This document shows positions 35,532 through 47,674 of a DNA stretch of 64,000 nucleotides, piece after piece. Every line of letters begins with the position of its first letter. Position 1 is the first letter of the stretch. The stretch covers positions 224,786-288,785 of the forward strand of contig KL197717.1 of the NCBI GenBank assembly GCA_000697665.1, in the 5' to 3' direction. The notes under the pieces are model-generated. The model worked only from the letters and a program-made list of their open reading frames with translations, was not told where the DNA came from and made no database searches. The stretch comes from Jaapia argillacea MUCL 33604. Its lineage: Eukaryota > Basidiomycota > Agaricomycetes > Jaapiales > Jaapiaceae. A program made the translations under genes and the position numbers.

Positions 35532-36554
35532 CTACAATTCGCGCCTCTTCTTCGGGGCATCCGTCAAAGGCACATACTGTGCAGTGAAGTCAGTCCGGGT
35601 GTTCCATCCATTCGGGGGCAGACGGACCATAACATCAAGAATCTCTTTCTCGGTGACATTCCCCTGCTTGTCCTTGTCGATCTGCATGATCACTTGGCTA
35701 AAAGTTCCAACTGGGATGAACATTCGGCCTGGACTGGCCAATTGGGTGACGAGGGCCTTTGGTAGCGTGGGTGCAGCTGCACCGACGTGGATGGCGTCGT
35801 ATGGGCCTGTATGTGGAGTTTGAACAACGTGAATCGATTAGTCGGGGTCCAGATGCTCACCACCTTCCGGATGCCCTAAGTTGGAGCCGATCAAAATGGA
35901 ATCGAACGAAGAGGTTCATACGACACTCACCCAACCGCCCATCACCCGTAATGAATTCAATCTCCCCATTCTCCAAGGCCTTTCCCAAGCCATCTTTCTT
36001 CACATTCTCCTTTGACCATTCAACCAACTCCGGAATATGCTCGATCCCAACAACCTTCCCATTCTTGTCTTCGGAAGTGGTGAGATGGTGGAATACGGCG
36101 CAAAGGTACCCGGAACCGCTCCCAACATCAAGAACTTTTAAGCCCGGATTGAGAAAGGAGAGGAGGTTCTCTGCTGCGTAGGCATGCTGTGGAGAATAAT
36201 AATGTGGATTTCGGGCGACGTTGGTACTAGGAAGGACATACCATATGGGGTGCCGATATCGTTGCTCCATGACCGATAGGTCTGAATCAGACGACGCTTG
36301 AAACAGCATCGTGAACTGATCGGAACACCCGACTTACTGAGGGGAATCGGTGTAGGCATCTCGCTTGTCAAGGACGTAATGAGCGCGGTCAACGTTGTTC
36401 ATAGCCTAGCGGTGAAATGCTCGCCCCTCAGTCCTGTACGGATCTACGAAGCGATGGTGCTCACTGTTGCCACACGGCTAGAAGTGAAGATGGCGTTTCT
36501 CGACATGTTTGCGATGAGTTCAGCGTTTGTAGAGCCAGAACATCTCCAGGCCAT
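35532..36554 (-). CDS. Protein-L-isoaspartate O-methyltransferase, copy 3
   Basis: Starts [20 protein letters not shown], then [69 protein letters not shown] and [17 protein letters not shown], ending [14 protein letters not shown]. It is the most diverged copy, and its VDRAHYV form is nearer the usual fungal enzyme, so it may be the ancestral gene. The 15-nt exon is kept at 35875-35861. At the position of the GC-AG intron of the other two copies, it has a 51-nt stretch with GT...CAG ends (35627-35577). This stretch is a multiple of three and open, so it could be read through, but splicing restores the family sequence VMYVPLTD. Confidence 0.93.
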
Positions 36555-36836
36555 TCTTGGGATTGAAGGGAATAGGGAGGGTGCAGGAATGGGAGGTGCC
36601 ACAGAAGGTGACCAAATACTGATATCATCCAAGCCAAACATGCCGGACCCTCTTTGTCGCGAAGCTCATCGACTACGATCTCTGGCCATTGTGATTCAGT
36701 TAGATATCGGGACGATCTGCTGGTTCACCTCTGCCGCAAGGTGCTGGCGGGAACCCACCCACAATCCAAGTTGTCCCCCCAACTTGAAAGCTAAATAGCC
36801 TCAGATTGTGGCCCCCAGCTGCAACTGTCACCCATC

Positions 36837-37932
36837 ATGTCGATTCACCGCCATCCATCTTTATATTTCGAAGACGGGAGCGTCGTCCTCCTCTTGCCAT
36901 CCACTGATGAATCGCTGGTGGCATACCGCGTTCACCGAAGTCTCCTCTCTGCCCACTCAGAAGTATTTGCCGATCTCTTCACCGTCCCCTCGCCTGCGGT
37001 CCCCGAAAAATACGATGGCGTCCCATTGGTAAAGCTATCGGATAACGCCCAAGACATGGAACACTTCCTCAATTGCATTTATGTCCCAAGGTGTGAATTA
37101 TTGTCTTCTAATACATGTCGAACATTCTCCATTCATCCCTTTGTTTCGCAGAATATTAATGACGGAGGCGATCACAGTGGACTCTGTCTTCGTAAACGGA
37201 GCGATGCGTCTTTCCAACAAGTATTCTGTCCCGTTCATACGGGACTTCATCATTGAGAAGTTGGAGGAAAGGTGGCCGAGGACGTATGGCACTTGGGTCT
37301 CTCGCGACCTGGAGCACATCTCACTTGCGGATAAGTACAAAAGTCTCGATAATGCCACTCACCATGGCAAGATCGATGGACAGTACTATTGCGACGTTGT
37401 GGGCGACCCTGCATCTGCCATCCGTTTTGGGGTAGACCACAACGTGCCAAGCCTGCTACCTTCCGCATTCTACGAGCTCTCCAGTGTGGACCCATCCTTG
37501 GACTTAGATGAGTGTCACACCGCTCTTGAAAACGGAGATGAATCTCGCGAAAAAGCCATCCTTGAATCTACGAAGGCCAGCGCGAGATGGAGCATCATAC
37601 AGCCAAAAGAGTTCCGCCTTTTAATTGGGGGAATGGACAAACTCAAGTCGCATTCATTGACTACGTTAGGCTTTTGGTTTACGATTCCCTCAGAGTCATG
37701 TGAGCGTCAGGGAATTTGTGAAGAGCAGGTATCAGTTCTCCGTAATCGCCGCTGGGGGCGGCTGGAGTATGACAGCATTCTCCGCTACTTCCACCTCGCG
37801 ATGGCGATCGCGGCTGCAGACCAAAAAATCTGCTTGAAATGCAAAGGTGTATTGCTCAAGAAAGGACGAGACGAGGCCCTGAAAATATGGAATAGTTTAC
37901 CGAAAGACTTTTCCATCCGATGTTTGGAGTGA
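36837..37932 (+). CDS. BTB/POZ domain protein
   Basis: Two exons (36837-37090 and 37152-37932) give 344 residues. The N-terminal ~130 residues fit a BTB fold: HPSLYFEDGSVVLLLPSTDESLVAYRVHRSLLSAHSEVFADLF (shown here in pieces: the strand pattern FEDGSVVLL and the helix VHRSLLSAHSEVFADLF are the diagnostic parts), then LVKLSDNAQDMEHFLNCIY. A helical region (AMRLSNKYSVPFIRDFIIEKL) follows, like the BACK-type extension in many agaricomycete BTB proteins. The C-terminal part has a Cys pair (CLKCKG) that might bind metal. BTB proteins often act as dimerisation units or Cullin-3 adaptors; no specific role can be given here. The gene is divergent from methyltransferase copy 3. Confidence 0.85.
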
Positions 37933-38292
37933 AGGCGAGTTCGAACAGCTTGCGCACTGTCTGTAAAGGCTGACATGAATATTGTGTCAGATCTTCGAGA
38001 GACATAGGACGAATCACCCTTGGGTTTGGTGTTGGAATCCCAACGAGTCACGGACTTTGTACGATCACGTCGACATAGTTCGGGACACGGAAAGTTCGTT
38101 GTTTCGTCGGAGCGTGCTGAACACCGAGAGCTCTGTAGAATTGTACAAGGGTTTGGCGATGAAATTAGGATAAGCAGCTAGCAGATATACAGATAACGTG
38201 CACCATAGAAAGCATATCGAGCGACGAGCAACAGGAAAAGCGAATTGGGACATGATGAGGGGGCGATTCAAACTCAACAACGTCCATTCGAA
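37933..38292. other. Spacer between the BTB gene and the glycosidase-like gene
   Basis: About 360 bp between two convergent genes (plus strand on the left, minus strand on the right). It should hold both 3' ends. No gene seen. Confidence 0.5.
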
Positions 38293-39498
38293 TTAGTGGC
38301 AAAAAAAGTCCTTCTGGAAAGCTGGCCAGGACGATGTCAATGGTATGAGGGTGGGATTGAAATTAGAACCCTCACCTCCCGGGAACAAAGCTGTCGCATG
38401 CATCACACAAGTTATTGGAACCAATTTCTCCCTCACCTCGATGGTTCCACCCGCGGGTACTGGCACGACGTTCTTCGTCTCCCAAGTAGTCGTGAGCTTC
38501 CTTGCCAGGGCTTCAAATATTGGTTGAAGCTCCGTTGCTGTGTCCCGAACCCGGATACCAAGACACGTCCCGAACTCTCGAAAGGCGAGTCGGTAGGCCG
38601 TTGGAAGGTCGAAATAACCTTCCGAGTTCAATTTCCCTACAACCACAGTTAATTAACGGAGTCAGACAAGGTGTGAACGGGGCGTACCGAGATCTCTGGA
38701 AGCTCTCTGGGAGAGTCCAGTGGCCCATTCTTCCTCGCCTTCGAACCAATGGCTCGTCCAAAGCGTCATCCCCAAATCTAAAGAATCATCACTACTATAC
38801 CCCCTCCATTTCGTCTCCAAAATCTTCTTATAGTCGCAGATCTCTTCCACCAAGACCGTCGATCCCTCCCCGTCCGTTTGTTGCAAGAGTTTATAGATGA
38901 CGTACCCGTCAATGGGATCCAAGTTACCTTCGCTCCGGACGAGTGGATGAGAGAGGTCCATTGACATCTTCCAGAACATCCGAGGTCGTTGTGAGTGACG
39001 GTTTACCATGAATCGTGGGTGGACTGTTTTGGCGAGTTGGAGAGCGAGGTCGTTGTACGTTTTTGTGCCCGACGCAAGGGACATTCGATTCAAAGCGAAC
39101 ATCCAAATGGTGAGATAATGAAAGTATTGTCCGTCGCCATCTGGTCCGCTCTCTTCCATCTTACCGATCCTGAGACCACCCTTGAGCGGTTCGGCGTCGG
39201 TTGCACCGTCAAGTCGTTTGGTGCCATCTCGAGAGTATCCTAAGATGTCGTGGACGTTTTGGATGAGATGGGCTGCGAGGGTGAGGTAGAGAGGGTTTGA
39301 GGTGGATTTGTGGAGGGTTAGGAAGTTGATGACTGCGAAGGCGTCGGTCCAGAGGTATCGGCCTCGATGACCTTCGGAGTTGGGTGGAGGTGTCCAGGTT
39401 GAGGCGGAGGAAGGTGAGAGATGCGTGAAGGGGCCGTAGACGTGCTGCATGGCAGCTAGGAAGTTCTGTTGGGTTTCTGGTGTGAAGTGGGCGGTCAT
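38293..39498 (-). CDS. Six-hairpin glycosidase-like conserved fungal protein
   Basis: Exon 1 (39498-38688) starts MTAHFTPETQQNFLAAMQHV and carries the family blocks GRYLWTDAFAVINFLTLH, LIQNVHDILGYSRDG, GGLRIGK, DGQYFHYLTIWMFALNRMS, NLDPIDGYVIYKLL and SLDLGMTLWTSHWFEGEE. Exon 2 (38636-38293) adds SEGYFDLPTAYRLAFREFGT. The alternating aromatic-rich helices resemble the alpha/alpha six-hairpin fold of glycosidases and epimerases. The protein is known to me only as a conserved fungal hypothetical, so no reaction is assigned. A 54-nt in-frame GT-AG stretch near the end is either read through (384 residues) or spliced (366). No signal peptide, so it is probably cytosolic. The start is the ATG just before the conserved N-terminus; upstream frame is low-complexity. 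Confidence 0.8.
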
Positions 39499-40618
39499 GC
39501 TGTGTGTTAATCGGGAGCGGAGATGGAGTTGACTGGGATGAAGGTATGTTATATGATGGGACCTGGTTCGTGCGAGTGGGGAATGCAGTTGGTGGATCGT
39601 TTCTGAGATGGTTTGCTTGCTTCTGGGCATCGAGAGACTCCAAGCATACATGGTTGAGTGTGACGTCAAGGACACAACAATGTTGATCCTAGAGGGTCTC
39701 TTACAGGCCCATGATGATTCGAATGGGCCTTGTGGTGGTGGACTTGGAGGTAAGGCCTTCAGGATGCCTGGAGTCCTATGCTGCGACCATCCAATTGAGA
39801 GTTGCAGTTGACCTTCCGAGTTTCCCGGAGTCGCCTCATGTTCCAGGAACATGGAGTGGGGGTGACGATAAGCCAAGTATTTTTGTTGGATGTGCCTTTT
39901 GGCGTGTCCTGAAGTCACCATAGTTGCAGTCGCATCTGCTTCCGTAGCATGAAAGACCTGGCCAGACCTCGAAACGACACACAAAATGGAGATTGAATGG
40001 AGCTGGATGTGACGTATTGGTTGCAATGATGATATGTAGCCCTAAGATATAAACGCTAACGCATGCATTCGAGAGTGCTGGGCATGGCGAGAGCTCAGCG
40101 ACCGACGACGACGATGCATCAAAGTCCCTGCACATGGGGCTCAAGGTTAATGCCTGCTGGCATTCCGTATTAGGCGCCCGGCGCACACATGACGTAGGTC
40201 CCCCGCCCCCGTTTTCCAGGTTGTGGAGCAACTGCCGCCTCGTCGACAGCCCCTTTCATTCCTCAATTTCTGCCCTTTCTGGTTGTCTCGTTCTTCGTTG
40301 CTACGGATATCTCGAAATTTCTGCGTTAACCGGGCTATTTATCTGGCGCAGCTCTGTGGCATCGCTCCGACCCACCGAGCCTGCTTCGGGAAAAGTTACA
40401 CAAACTTCACAACCCACCACAGTGTAATTTTGGCGATCGTCTGGGATCAACCAAGCATCTGGTGAACTTTCCGGCGATTGAAGAGAAGGATTGGGTGGGC
40501 GACAATTGGCCATCATTTGTTGGACCTTGGTCCGAGGTGCTAGACTTGCGGAACTGAAATCATGAGTTCTTTGAGACCAGTAAGGGTGAACGCTCGTGTT
40601 TGACGGATTTAGTTGACG
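39499..40618. other. 1.1-kb divergent promoter region
   Basis: This lies between two divergent genes, the glycosidase-like gene (minus) and the RRM gene (plus). The frame of the glycosidase gene stays open upstream to 40026, but its translation is low-complexity and looks non-coding. A CCCCCGCCCCCG-type tract occurs near 40200. Nothing else supportable. Confidence 0.45.
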
Positions 40619-43232
40619 ATGATCGCTCAGGAAACTTCGTCCTCTCGTCCGTCATCCGTTCCTGCGTCCACACCAAGTTCACCTGCAGCTCCGACCAACG
40701 ATGATATCGAGGCTGTCATCCAGATGGCAACTTCAGGTCGTCCTTCTCCTTTAGGTCCTCCGAAGGATACCAGGACGCAACTCTTTGTAGGGAATGTGCG
40801 TCTCTTCCTGCCTATGTAATTTCGTCGTCATAATGCAACTTCATAGCTCCCGTACCGCGTTCGATGGCAGGACCTCAAGGACCTGTTCCGCAAGGCAGGC
40901 ACAGTCCTCCGAGCAGACGTCTCCTTGGGACCCGACAACCGTTCTCGAGGTTATGGAACAGTGTTATTAGCCTCGGCGGAAGATGCAGGTCGTGCGATCG
41001 ACTTGTACAACGGATATTCATGGCAGACTCGGGTTCTGGAAGTTCGGTTAGATAGACTTCCTCCGGACTTTGATAGTGCCAGTCCGTTTACTGGTCTTGG
41101 TTCTCCGAACCCCGGAATGGGGTATTATGGCGGGTTTGGGATGCAATCTCCGATGGGAGGAAGCATGTATGGCGCCTCTCCGAGCTCGCAGGGAATGATG
41201 TCCGGGTCTACACTTGGTGGCATGGACGATTACAACTCGCTTTTCTCTCAAGAGCGTCCCACTTCTTCTGGTGGTTCCAATCGTAGCCTCTTTGTTGGCA
41301 ATGTAAGCCATTCTTCGCACACGGAATCTCTGCAGAATCAAGTTAATCTCTTTTGAAGCTCCCATTTCACTGTCAATGGCAAGACTTGAAAGACTTGTTC
41401 CGACAAGCAGGCACCATTTTACGAGCTGATGTAGCTCTTGGTCCTGATGGACGATCGCGTGGCTTTGGGACAGTTTCATTCGCTAATGATATAGATGCGG
41501 ATCGAGCTGTGAAGATGTTCAATGGGTGAGTTGTCGCGCGTATCCTGGCTCTCTTGGCTAATTTTATTGCAGATTCGAGTACAATGGACGAGTTTTGAAA
41601 GTCCATTTTGACAGATATTCTCAATCAAACCAATCCGCAATGCCATTAACGGCTCCTACATCACCTACGCCATCGCACATGTCTGCACAATACCAACAAT
41701 CATTCGCTCACCATCAACTCAACCGACCTCCTTCACAAATACCTATGCCACCCCCTGGATATCAGTTCGAGTTCCTTCATAGCCCTGGTCCAAGTTCGCC
41801 TTACGGTCCACCTAGTCATCATTATCCGCCTGGGGTGATCGGGCAGGGAATCCCGCAACACTCTTCAATGGAACCGTCAATGTCGTATAATTCCACTGGG
41901 GAGTTGAGTATGAGAGCGAACCCGCCTACGCCGCCTTCGCAAGCTAACCCCGCTTCGGATAATACGTCGCCGACTGGGTCAAGCTCTCATTCTTCGACGA
42001 CACAACAACATCGACCTTCTCGTATTGCTCTTCCTCCTCCTTCCGCGTTACAAGGTTTTCCGATGGGACCTCCACATACCATCTCTCCATCTCTTCATCA
42101 ACCCATGTCTCCTCAACTTCATATGCACTCTCTATCACCGTTACACCATCCGGCACATTCACCTCATATTTTGATGACGCCACATGGGTTACCGCCTATC
42201 ACGCCTAGTATGCCGAGTTTTAACTTTGCGTATGGACCGCCACCTACGCAATCGCCTGTTATTCCATCGGCGAGTGCGTCTGGGATGAACGGGGACATGT
42301 CTGCTGCTTCGAACTTTAGTGGGAATGGGAATGGTGGGATGGGTGGGGGTGGAGGAGGAGGAGGAGGGGCTCCTATGAGCCCTCAGTTCCATCATATGAT
42401 GTCGCCGCCGATGTTCACGCCTGGAGTGACTATGAGTCCTGGAACGCCGGTATTTTGGGGAAGGAACGGGTTCATCAATGCTGCTGTTGGAGCTCCTGTT
42501 CATGCGTATTCTATGGGTTCGCCTACCACGACGCAAGGAGAGGATGAACCTGCGAGTTATTTCCCGCCTGTTCCGAGACAGCAGGATTATTTTTCGACTG
42601 CGCCTGTTAATTCTGCTTGGATTCCGGGTTTGGGAGAGAGTGGGTTGAGGAATGAGGTTATGAGGGATGGTGGTGTTGGTGGTGTTTTGGGTGGTGTTGG
42701 TGGTGTTTTGGGTGGTGTTGGTGGGGGAGAGAAGGAGAGACCTGATTCGAGTGAGAGTGTTGTTACTACGAAGAGTGGGGGGTCTGTTGTGACGGACCGG
42801 ACGGGGAATGGGGAGGGTGAGGGGGAGAATGGAGGGGGGAGGAGTTCGAGTTCTGTTGCTACTTCTTGGCATACGGATGATGGTGATGGGACGAATAGTG
42901 ATAGTTTTAGGGAGGTGACTGAGAGGTTTGGTTCGCTTGGGTTAGGTGGTGGTAATAATGTCGGTTTGGGGTTGGGCCCAGTTGGTGGGTTGGGTGGGGG
43001 GAAGCAGAGGACTTCGTCGATGTCGAGTTCTAGGAGACCTGCGCCTGGGCCGTTGCAGCCTAGTGGTGGGAGACCTGGTTCGGACCCTGTTTTGCATCCT
43101 GGAGCGCAGTCGGAGCCGAACCCTGTGTCGACGAGTAGTATGGGTGGGTTCCCGGTTGTGGTTACGAAGAGTGAGGGGGCGAGTGGGGGAGGGAGTGGGG
43201 GGCTTGCTGGGTTTCAGTTTGCGTATATCTAG
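40619..43232 (+). CDS. Two-RRM RNA-binding protein (Gbp2/Hrb1-like RRMs) with long disordered tail
   Basis: Four exons (40619-40795, 40847-41302, 41359-41525, 41573-43232) give 819 residues. RRM1 starts TQLFVGN|LPYRVRWQDLKDLFRKAG with RNP1 RSRGYGTVLL; RRM2 starts RSLFVGN|LPFHCQWQDLKDLFRQAG with RNP1 RSRGFGTVSF. Both have an intron after the VGN of RNP2, so the RRMs likely arose by internal duplication. These RRMs resemble those of Gbp2/Hrb1 and related shuttling mRNA-binding proteins. The last exon is a 550-residue disordered tail rich in Pro, Ser, His, Gln and, near its end, Gly/Val. The tail has a Gly run and a 24-bp minisatellite at about 42670-42732. A 5' exon upstream of 40619 cannot be excluded. 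Confidence 0.88.
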
Positions 43233-44213
43233 GGATTGGGGTTGGGACTTGGGTTCATTGGGTTGGTGGGTTTGGGTTTACTGGGTGGAGTGTATGTTGC
43301 ATTTTGTCGGGCTCGGTTTTTCTTTTTGCTTGAATGTTTCATACGTCACTCACTCGCGTCTTGCTATTTAGTGTTTCTTGGAGTTTGTTTTGATCAATTT
43401 GTTTTGTTGCCCCCCCTCGCATTGTTTTTTGTTCAATATTTTGTATGCATAAATTTGTTAGATATCGGTACATGTCTGGATACATCTTCTTCCTCTATGA
43501 AAAGTGCAATGGGTTGTTGGGATTGGGAATATGTATCCTTCCCTCTGAGATATCTCTTGCGATGGAGACGCTCGAGAAGGGGATGAGGTTAGGTTTCATG
43601 ATCGCGAGGGTGCACAGGGGTACTCTTACTGTAGTACCATCGCAGGGAGGTGTAGATCCGAGGATTTACCGGGAGGAGGAGTTGAGTGATGCGCCGTTGT
43701 CAGAGTCGGACGTTGTGTGCAACGAGGAATCAAACGTGTATGCTTAATGTATCCTGTGTAGATGACCGTTTCAGCATTGAATGAAATGACTGACAGTGCC
43801 AAGCAAGGTGCAAGCCCCGAGGTTCCCACACCAACCAACCAAAAAAATCGAGCTCTTCTCCCCGACCAGAGCAGTGATCCATCCATAAGATCCTAGCTCA
43901 ATCCTTGACACAACGCTAACTCCTCTCCTATAAATCTCTGATCAACCTTGATTTCTCAATCTCAAACGGCGACCTCAGCATCTGAATCGCATCACCGACC
44001 CACATGTGATGAATGCCGAATTCCCGCGCCGGCGCTGAGCAAGCTTGAATTAGACATCCAATGCACACACGCCCAAGCCGTCTAATAAAACGCACCGACA
44101 CCACCCCAACCATGAGCCCCCCTCCTGCTTTTGTCATCTGAGCTCCACCCCATCCTTTTTCGCTCAAATTCCATACTGAGGTCTGAGGCGTGGGCTGATC
44201 ACCTCCATTGGAA
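43233..44213. other. Spacer between the RRM gene and the sphingomyelinase gene
   Basis: About 980 bp. The first half probably holds the 3' UTR of the RRM gene, since its GT-rich composition continues past the stop. Frames at 43445-43747 (plus) and 43928-44290 (minus) are not supported by any domain, and the second overlaps the next gene on the other strand. Confidence 0.45.
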
Positions 44214-47200
44214 ATGTCCATCCTCCCTCCTCTCGCCATGCTCGCTGTCCGGCTTTGGTTCTTTGTACTATGGCTTTGTTCGTTCGTCACTGGTTCTTTC
44301 GTGAATGATATAATCGCGGCGCTAGAACAAGCTGTTGATTGTGGGAGTTGTCATGCTGCTTTGGCTCCGTTGCAGATGTTGGCGCATATGGGGGATAAGA
44401 CGTTTGTCAAGACTATCGTTGCTGTTTGTGTCGTGCTTAGGGTGAGTAATAATGCGTGTTTGGGTTGGGTGGTGGTTGGGGCGTGACACTTATGGTGGTT
44501 GGATTAGATTGAAGATCCCGATGTTTGTGATGGCGCTATCGCGGAACAAGGGCCTATACTCGCCCATTCACTTCGTTCGATATCCATAACAGGAGAGACG
44601 GCTACTCTTCTCTGTGATGCTGTTTTCGGGTGAGGCCTCTGTTCTCGTTACCCGTGTTTTTACGATCCTTGAATGCTTACGACGATCCTTCCTCTCGACG
44701 TAGCTTATGTCAACCACCCCCAGTCCACCCACTTACCATCCAATTCCCGAAAGTAGAACCCTACCCTCCAAAGCAATTCGTATCGAGTGGGAAACCGAGG
44801 ATACAGGTGGCGCACTTTAGTGATGTTCACATTGATCGGCAATATACCGTACGTCTGCCTCTCCTCTCTCTCTCCTCTTTCTCTCCACTCTCTCCCTCCC
44901 CGTCCTTCACCCTCTCACCTACACCCCAAATCCAGGTAGGTTCCGAAACAAACTGCACAAAACCTATCTGCTGCCGTCAATACCCCGACTCCTCCCCCCC
45001 TCTCATAAAACCAGCTCGAGAAAACGGCGAAATCAGGATGTGTGATACGCCGGGTGAGTTGGCGGATTCGATGTTGGAGGCTGTTGGGCACGTCGCGCCG
45101 GATTTGGGGTGGGCGATTTTTACGGGGGATGTTGCTGAAGGTGCGTTTTCCTGTTATGATATATGAGGGGTTGGGTACTGATGTAGGGGGTAGCGGCGGT
45201 TTGGAGCTTGGATAGGAAGTGAGTTTGCTTCGCTTTTTTGGGGGGTGGGGGTTGGGCTGATGCAGGGGGTGTAGGGAGGTGTCGAATGATTTGAAGTTGT
45301 TTAATGAACAATTAGGAGAGAAGTTGGACGTCCCTGTTTATGGTGTTTTTGGTATGTTCCCTCCCTCCCTCCTCCCTCCTTGTGTACTTACCTTCATTCT
45401 TCATCCCTAGGTAACCAGTAAGCACACCCTTTTCGCGTTTGGATGGCAGGGAATATTAAGGCGATTTGGGTGGTAGTGATATATCACCTGTTAATGGATT
45501 CCCGAGGAATACGACTGTCATCGAAGATGCGCAATGGGTATTTGATTTGCAGAGCGATGGGTGGGCTGTGAGTAGTCCTTTCTTCTACCCTTCAACCATT
45601 CGCCTCCATCTCATGCTGATTCTTTTGGGGCGTAGCAATGGATAACTTCGTCTTCGGCGGCTCAGCTCGCTGAGAATTCGGGGTGTTATTCTAGTGTTGT
45701 ACCCGGTACGAATCTGAGGTGAGTTCCTCTTTTCCGTTGGGTGGTTTTTGAGTGGATGGAGCTGATGTTGGTGGATGGGTAGGATGGTCTCGATTAGTAC
45801 GAATTATTGGTATAAGCAAAAGTGAGTGTTCCATCGCGCTGTGTTGGTGAGGAGGGAGGGGAACTGATTTTTGGGGTAGTTTTTGGTTGTATGATAGTGA
45901 TACGAGACAGTATGTTCCTTTCCTTCCTTTCCCTTCCTTTCCTGTGGTGATGACTGATGTACTTCCTTTGTCTCTTTTGTGGATCGTCGTCGTTGTTGTT
46001 GTTGTTGGGTAGACACGACCCGAATGGGATATTGGCGTTTATGGTACAAGAGTTACAAGCTGCTGAGGATGAGGGACAGAGAGCTTGGATTTTTGGTCAT
46101 ATGCCTATGGGTGGGGGTGATGTTTTGCATGATCAGGTGAGTTTTGGTTTGGTTCTGGTTACTTGTTTCTTGTTCCCATCGCCGATCTCGAGGCTTTCGT
46201 ATTCCTCTCCACCCCTTCGTAACTCGTTGTTGATGCTCATGTGTGCCGTTTGTTTGTAGTCGAATTATTACAACCAGATCATCAAGCGGTATAGGAATAC
46301 GATCGCCGGTCAGTTCTTTGGACATACACACGGGGTAAGCAGCTCCCTTCCCACCTTTCCCCCCTTGCGAGCGATTTGGTTAACTCGTGTGGTGGGGTTC
46401 GTAGGATCATTTCCAGATTGCGTATTCGGATTATGATAACCAGACTCCTGAAACTGCTATGAGCTTTGCTTCGATTGCGCCTGCTTTGACTCCTAGAAGT
46501 GCGTATTTATCTGCTTTGGGTGGGGCGTTGGGTGTTGGGTGGGGCTGATGTTTGGCGGGTTAGGTGGACATCCTGCATTTAAGATTTATGATATTGATCC
46601 GGATACTTATGAGTTGATGGATGTGAAGGTTTTTTATAGTGGGTTTTTTGTGGGCTTTTTGGGTTGATGGTGGTGCTGATTGGATCGGATTTTTAGCGAA
46701 TATGACTGAACCGAGTTTCAGGAGGAAACGTGAGTAGTTTCCCTCTTATCCTCCATTTTCCACTCCTCATCCCCTCCCCTCCCCTCGCTCGCTCGCTCGT
46801 CTCCCCCCAGCGCAATGGAAACTCTACTACAGCGCCCAAGAAACCTACGGTCCTCTCATCACAGGCCACAAGATCCATCAAGACCCACTCAGCCCAGCAT
46901 TTTGGCATAACCTAACAGAAGTGTTTGCTACGAACCATACGGCTCTCGGACAATTTTTGCAGAGGAGGAATAGGAGTGAGAGACCTAGGAGATGTGTTGG
47001 GTATTGTGTTGAGAAGACTATTTGTGATATGAGGGCTTTTAGGTCGGAGAATAATTGTGTATGTTTTTTCCTTTGGGTCCGGGTGGGACGCGAGCTGATT
47101 TTGTTGGGTGATGTAGGTGAAGGTTACGCCTGGTGTTCCTGGGTTTGGGCCTGGTGGGTTTGAGGATGGGGATGGAGAGGGGTGGGTACAGGGGGATGAG

Positions 47201-47387
47201 TGGGAAGAGGAGGAGGAGGATTGTGAAGGTGTTGGGATTGGGAGGTTGTTTAGGAAGGCTATTGCGGGCAGGGTACGTTCTTTTTGAAATAGGAGTTGGT
47301 AATTCGTTGATGTGATGCTTTTTTTAGCGGTCGGCCTTGCAGAGTTCTCGGTTATTACAGACTCAGCCTGGAATCGATCAGTCATGA
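44214..47387 (+). CDS. Secreted acid sphingomyelinase (sphingomyelin phosphodiesterase)
   Basis: Hydrolyses sphingomyelin or a related fungal phosphosphingolipid, acting outside the cell or in the vacuole. A signal sequence (MLAVRLWFFVLWLCSFVTG) follows a short leader. A saposin-B domain comes next with paired cysteines (VDCGSCHAAL, DVCDGAIAEQGP, LCDAVFGLC). The calcineurin-type metallophosphatase domain has HFSDVHIDRQY, the Cys-rich insert NCTKPICCRQYPD, IFTGDVAE, GNHDISPVNGFP, HMPMGGGD and FFGHTHGDHFQ, which together supply the dinuclear metal ligands. The C-terminal part has DVKVFYTNMTEPSF and KLYYSAQETYGP and ends in an acidic stretch. The gene is cut into very many exons. GNHD is built from exon 6 (ends G at 45351), a 7-nt exon 45411-45417 (GTAACCA) and exon 8 (from 45477). 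Substrate preference is not visible. Confidence 0.93.
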
Positions 47388-47674
47388 TTATGGCTGGGCG
47401 ATTTACGACTCGGACTGCCTGCTCGTGACATGACCTTTTGCTTTTTTATCACCTCTCATGACGACGACAATTTTGAATACCCACTTCATGTCTCCCTAGA
47501 TTGCATTATTTTGGACTGTTTTACTTTATCATTTGCATTGTTTTCTGATTGTTGTATTTGGTCTAATGTGTAGAGTTTGGAGTGTATCTTATTGTGATGT
47601 TGACGCGTTTGGAGGGTGAGACGCGTTTAGGGGCTACGTTTTTCTGGTCGCGTCCTCTACCACTTCCCTGTGTC

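Noticed and set aside
40580-40612. Possible extra first exon and 33-nt intron for the RRM gene
   Set aside because: The phase fits, but 33 nt is too short for a normal spliceosomal intron; the start at 40619 was kept.
42189-42872. 227-codon minus-strand Arg/Thr/Ser-rich frame
   Set aside because: Shadow of the G/T-rich last exon of the RRM gene.
43445-43747. 100-codon plus-strand frame after the RRM gene
   Set aside because: No domain, lies in the likely 3' UTR, and contains no codon pattern like the neighbouring genes.
43928-44290. 120-codon minus-strand frame
   Set aside because: Antisense to the start of the sphingomyelinase gene; shadow frame.
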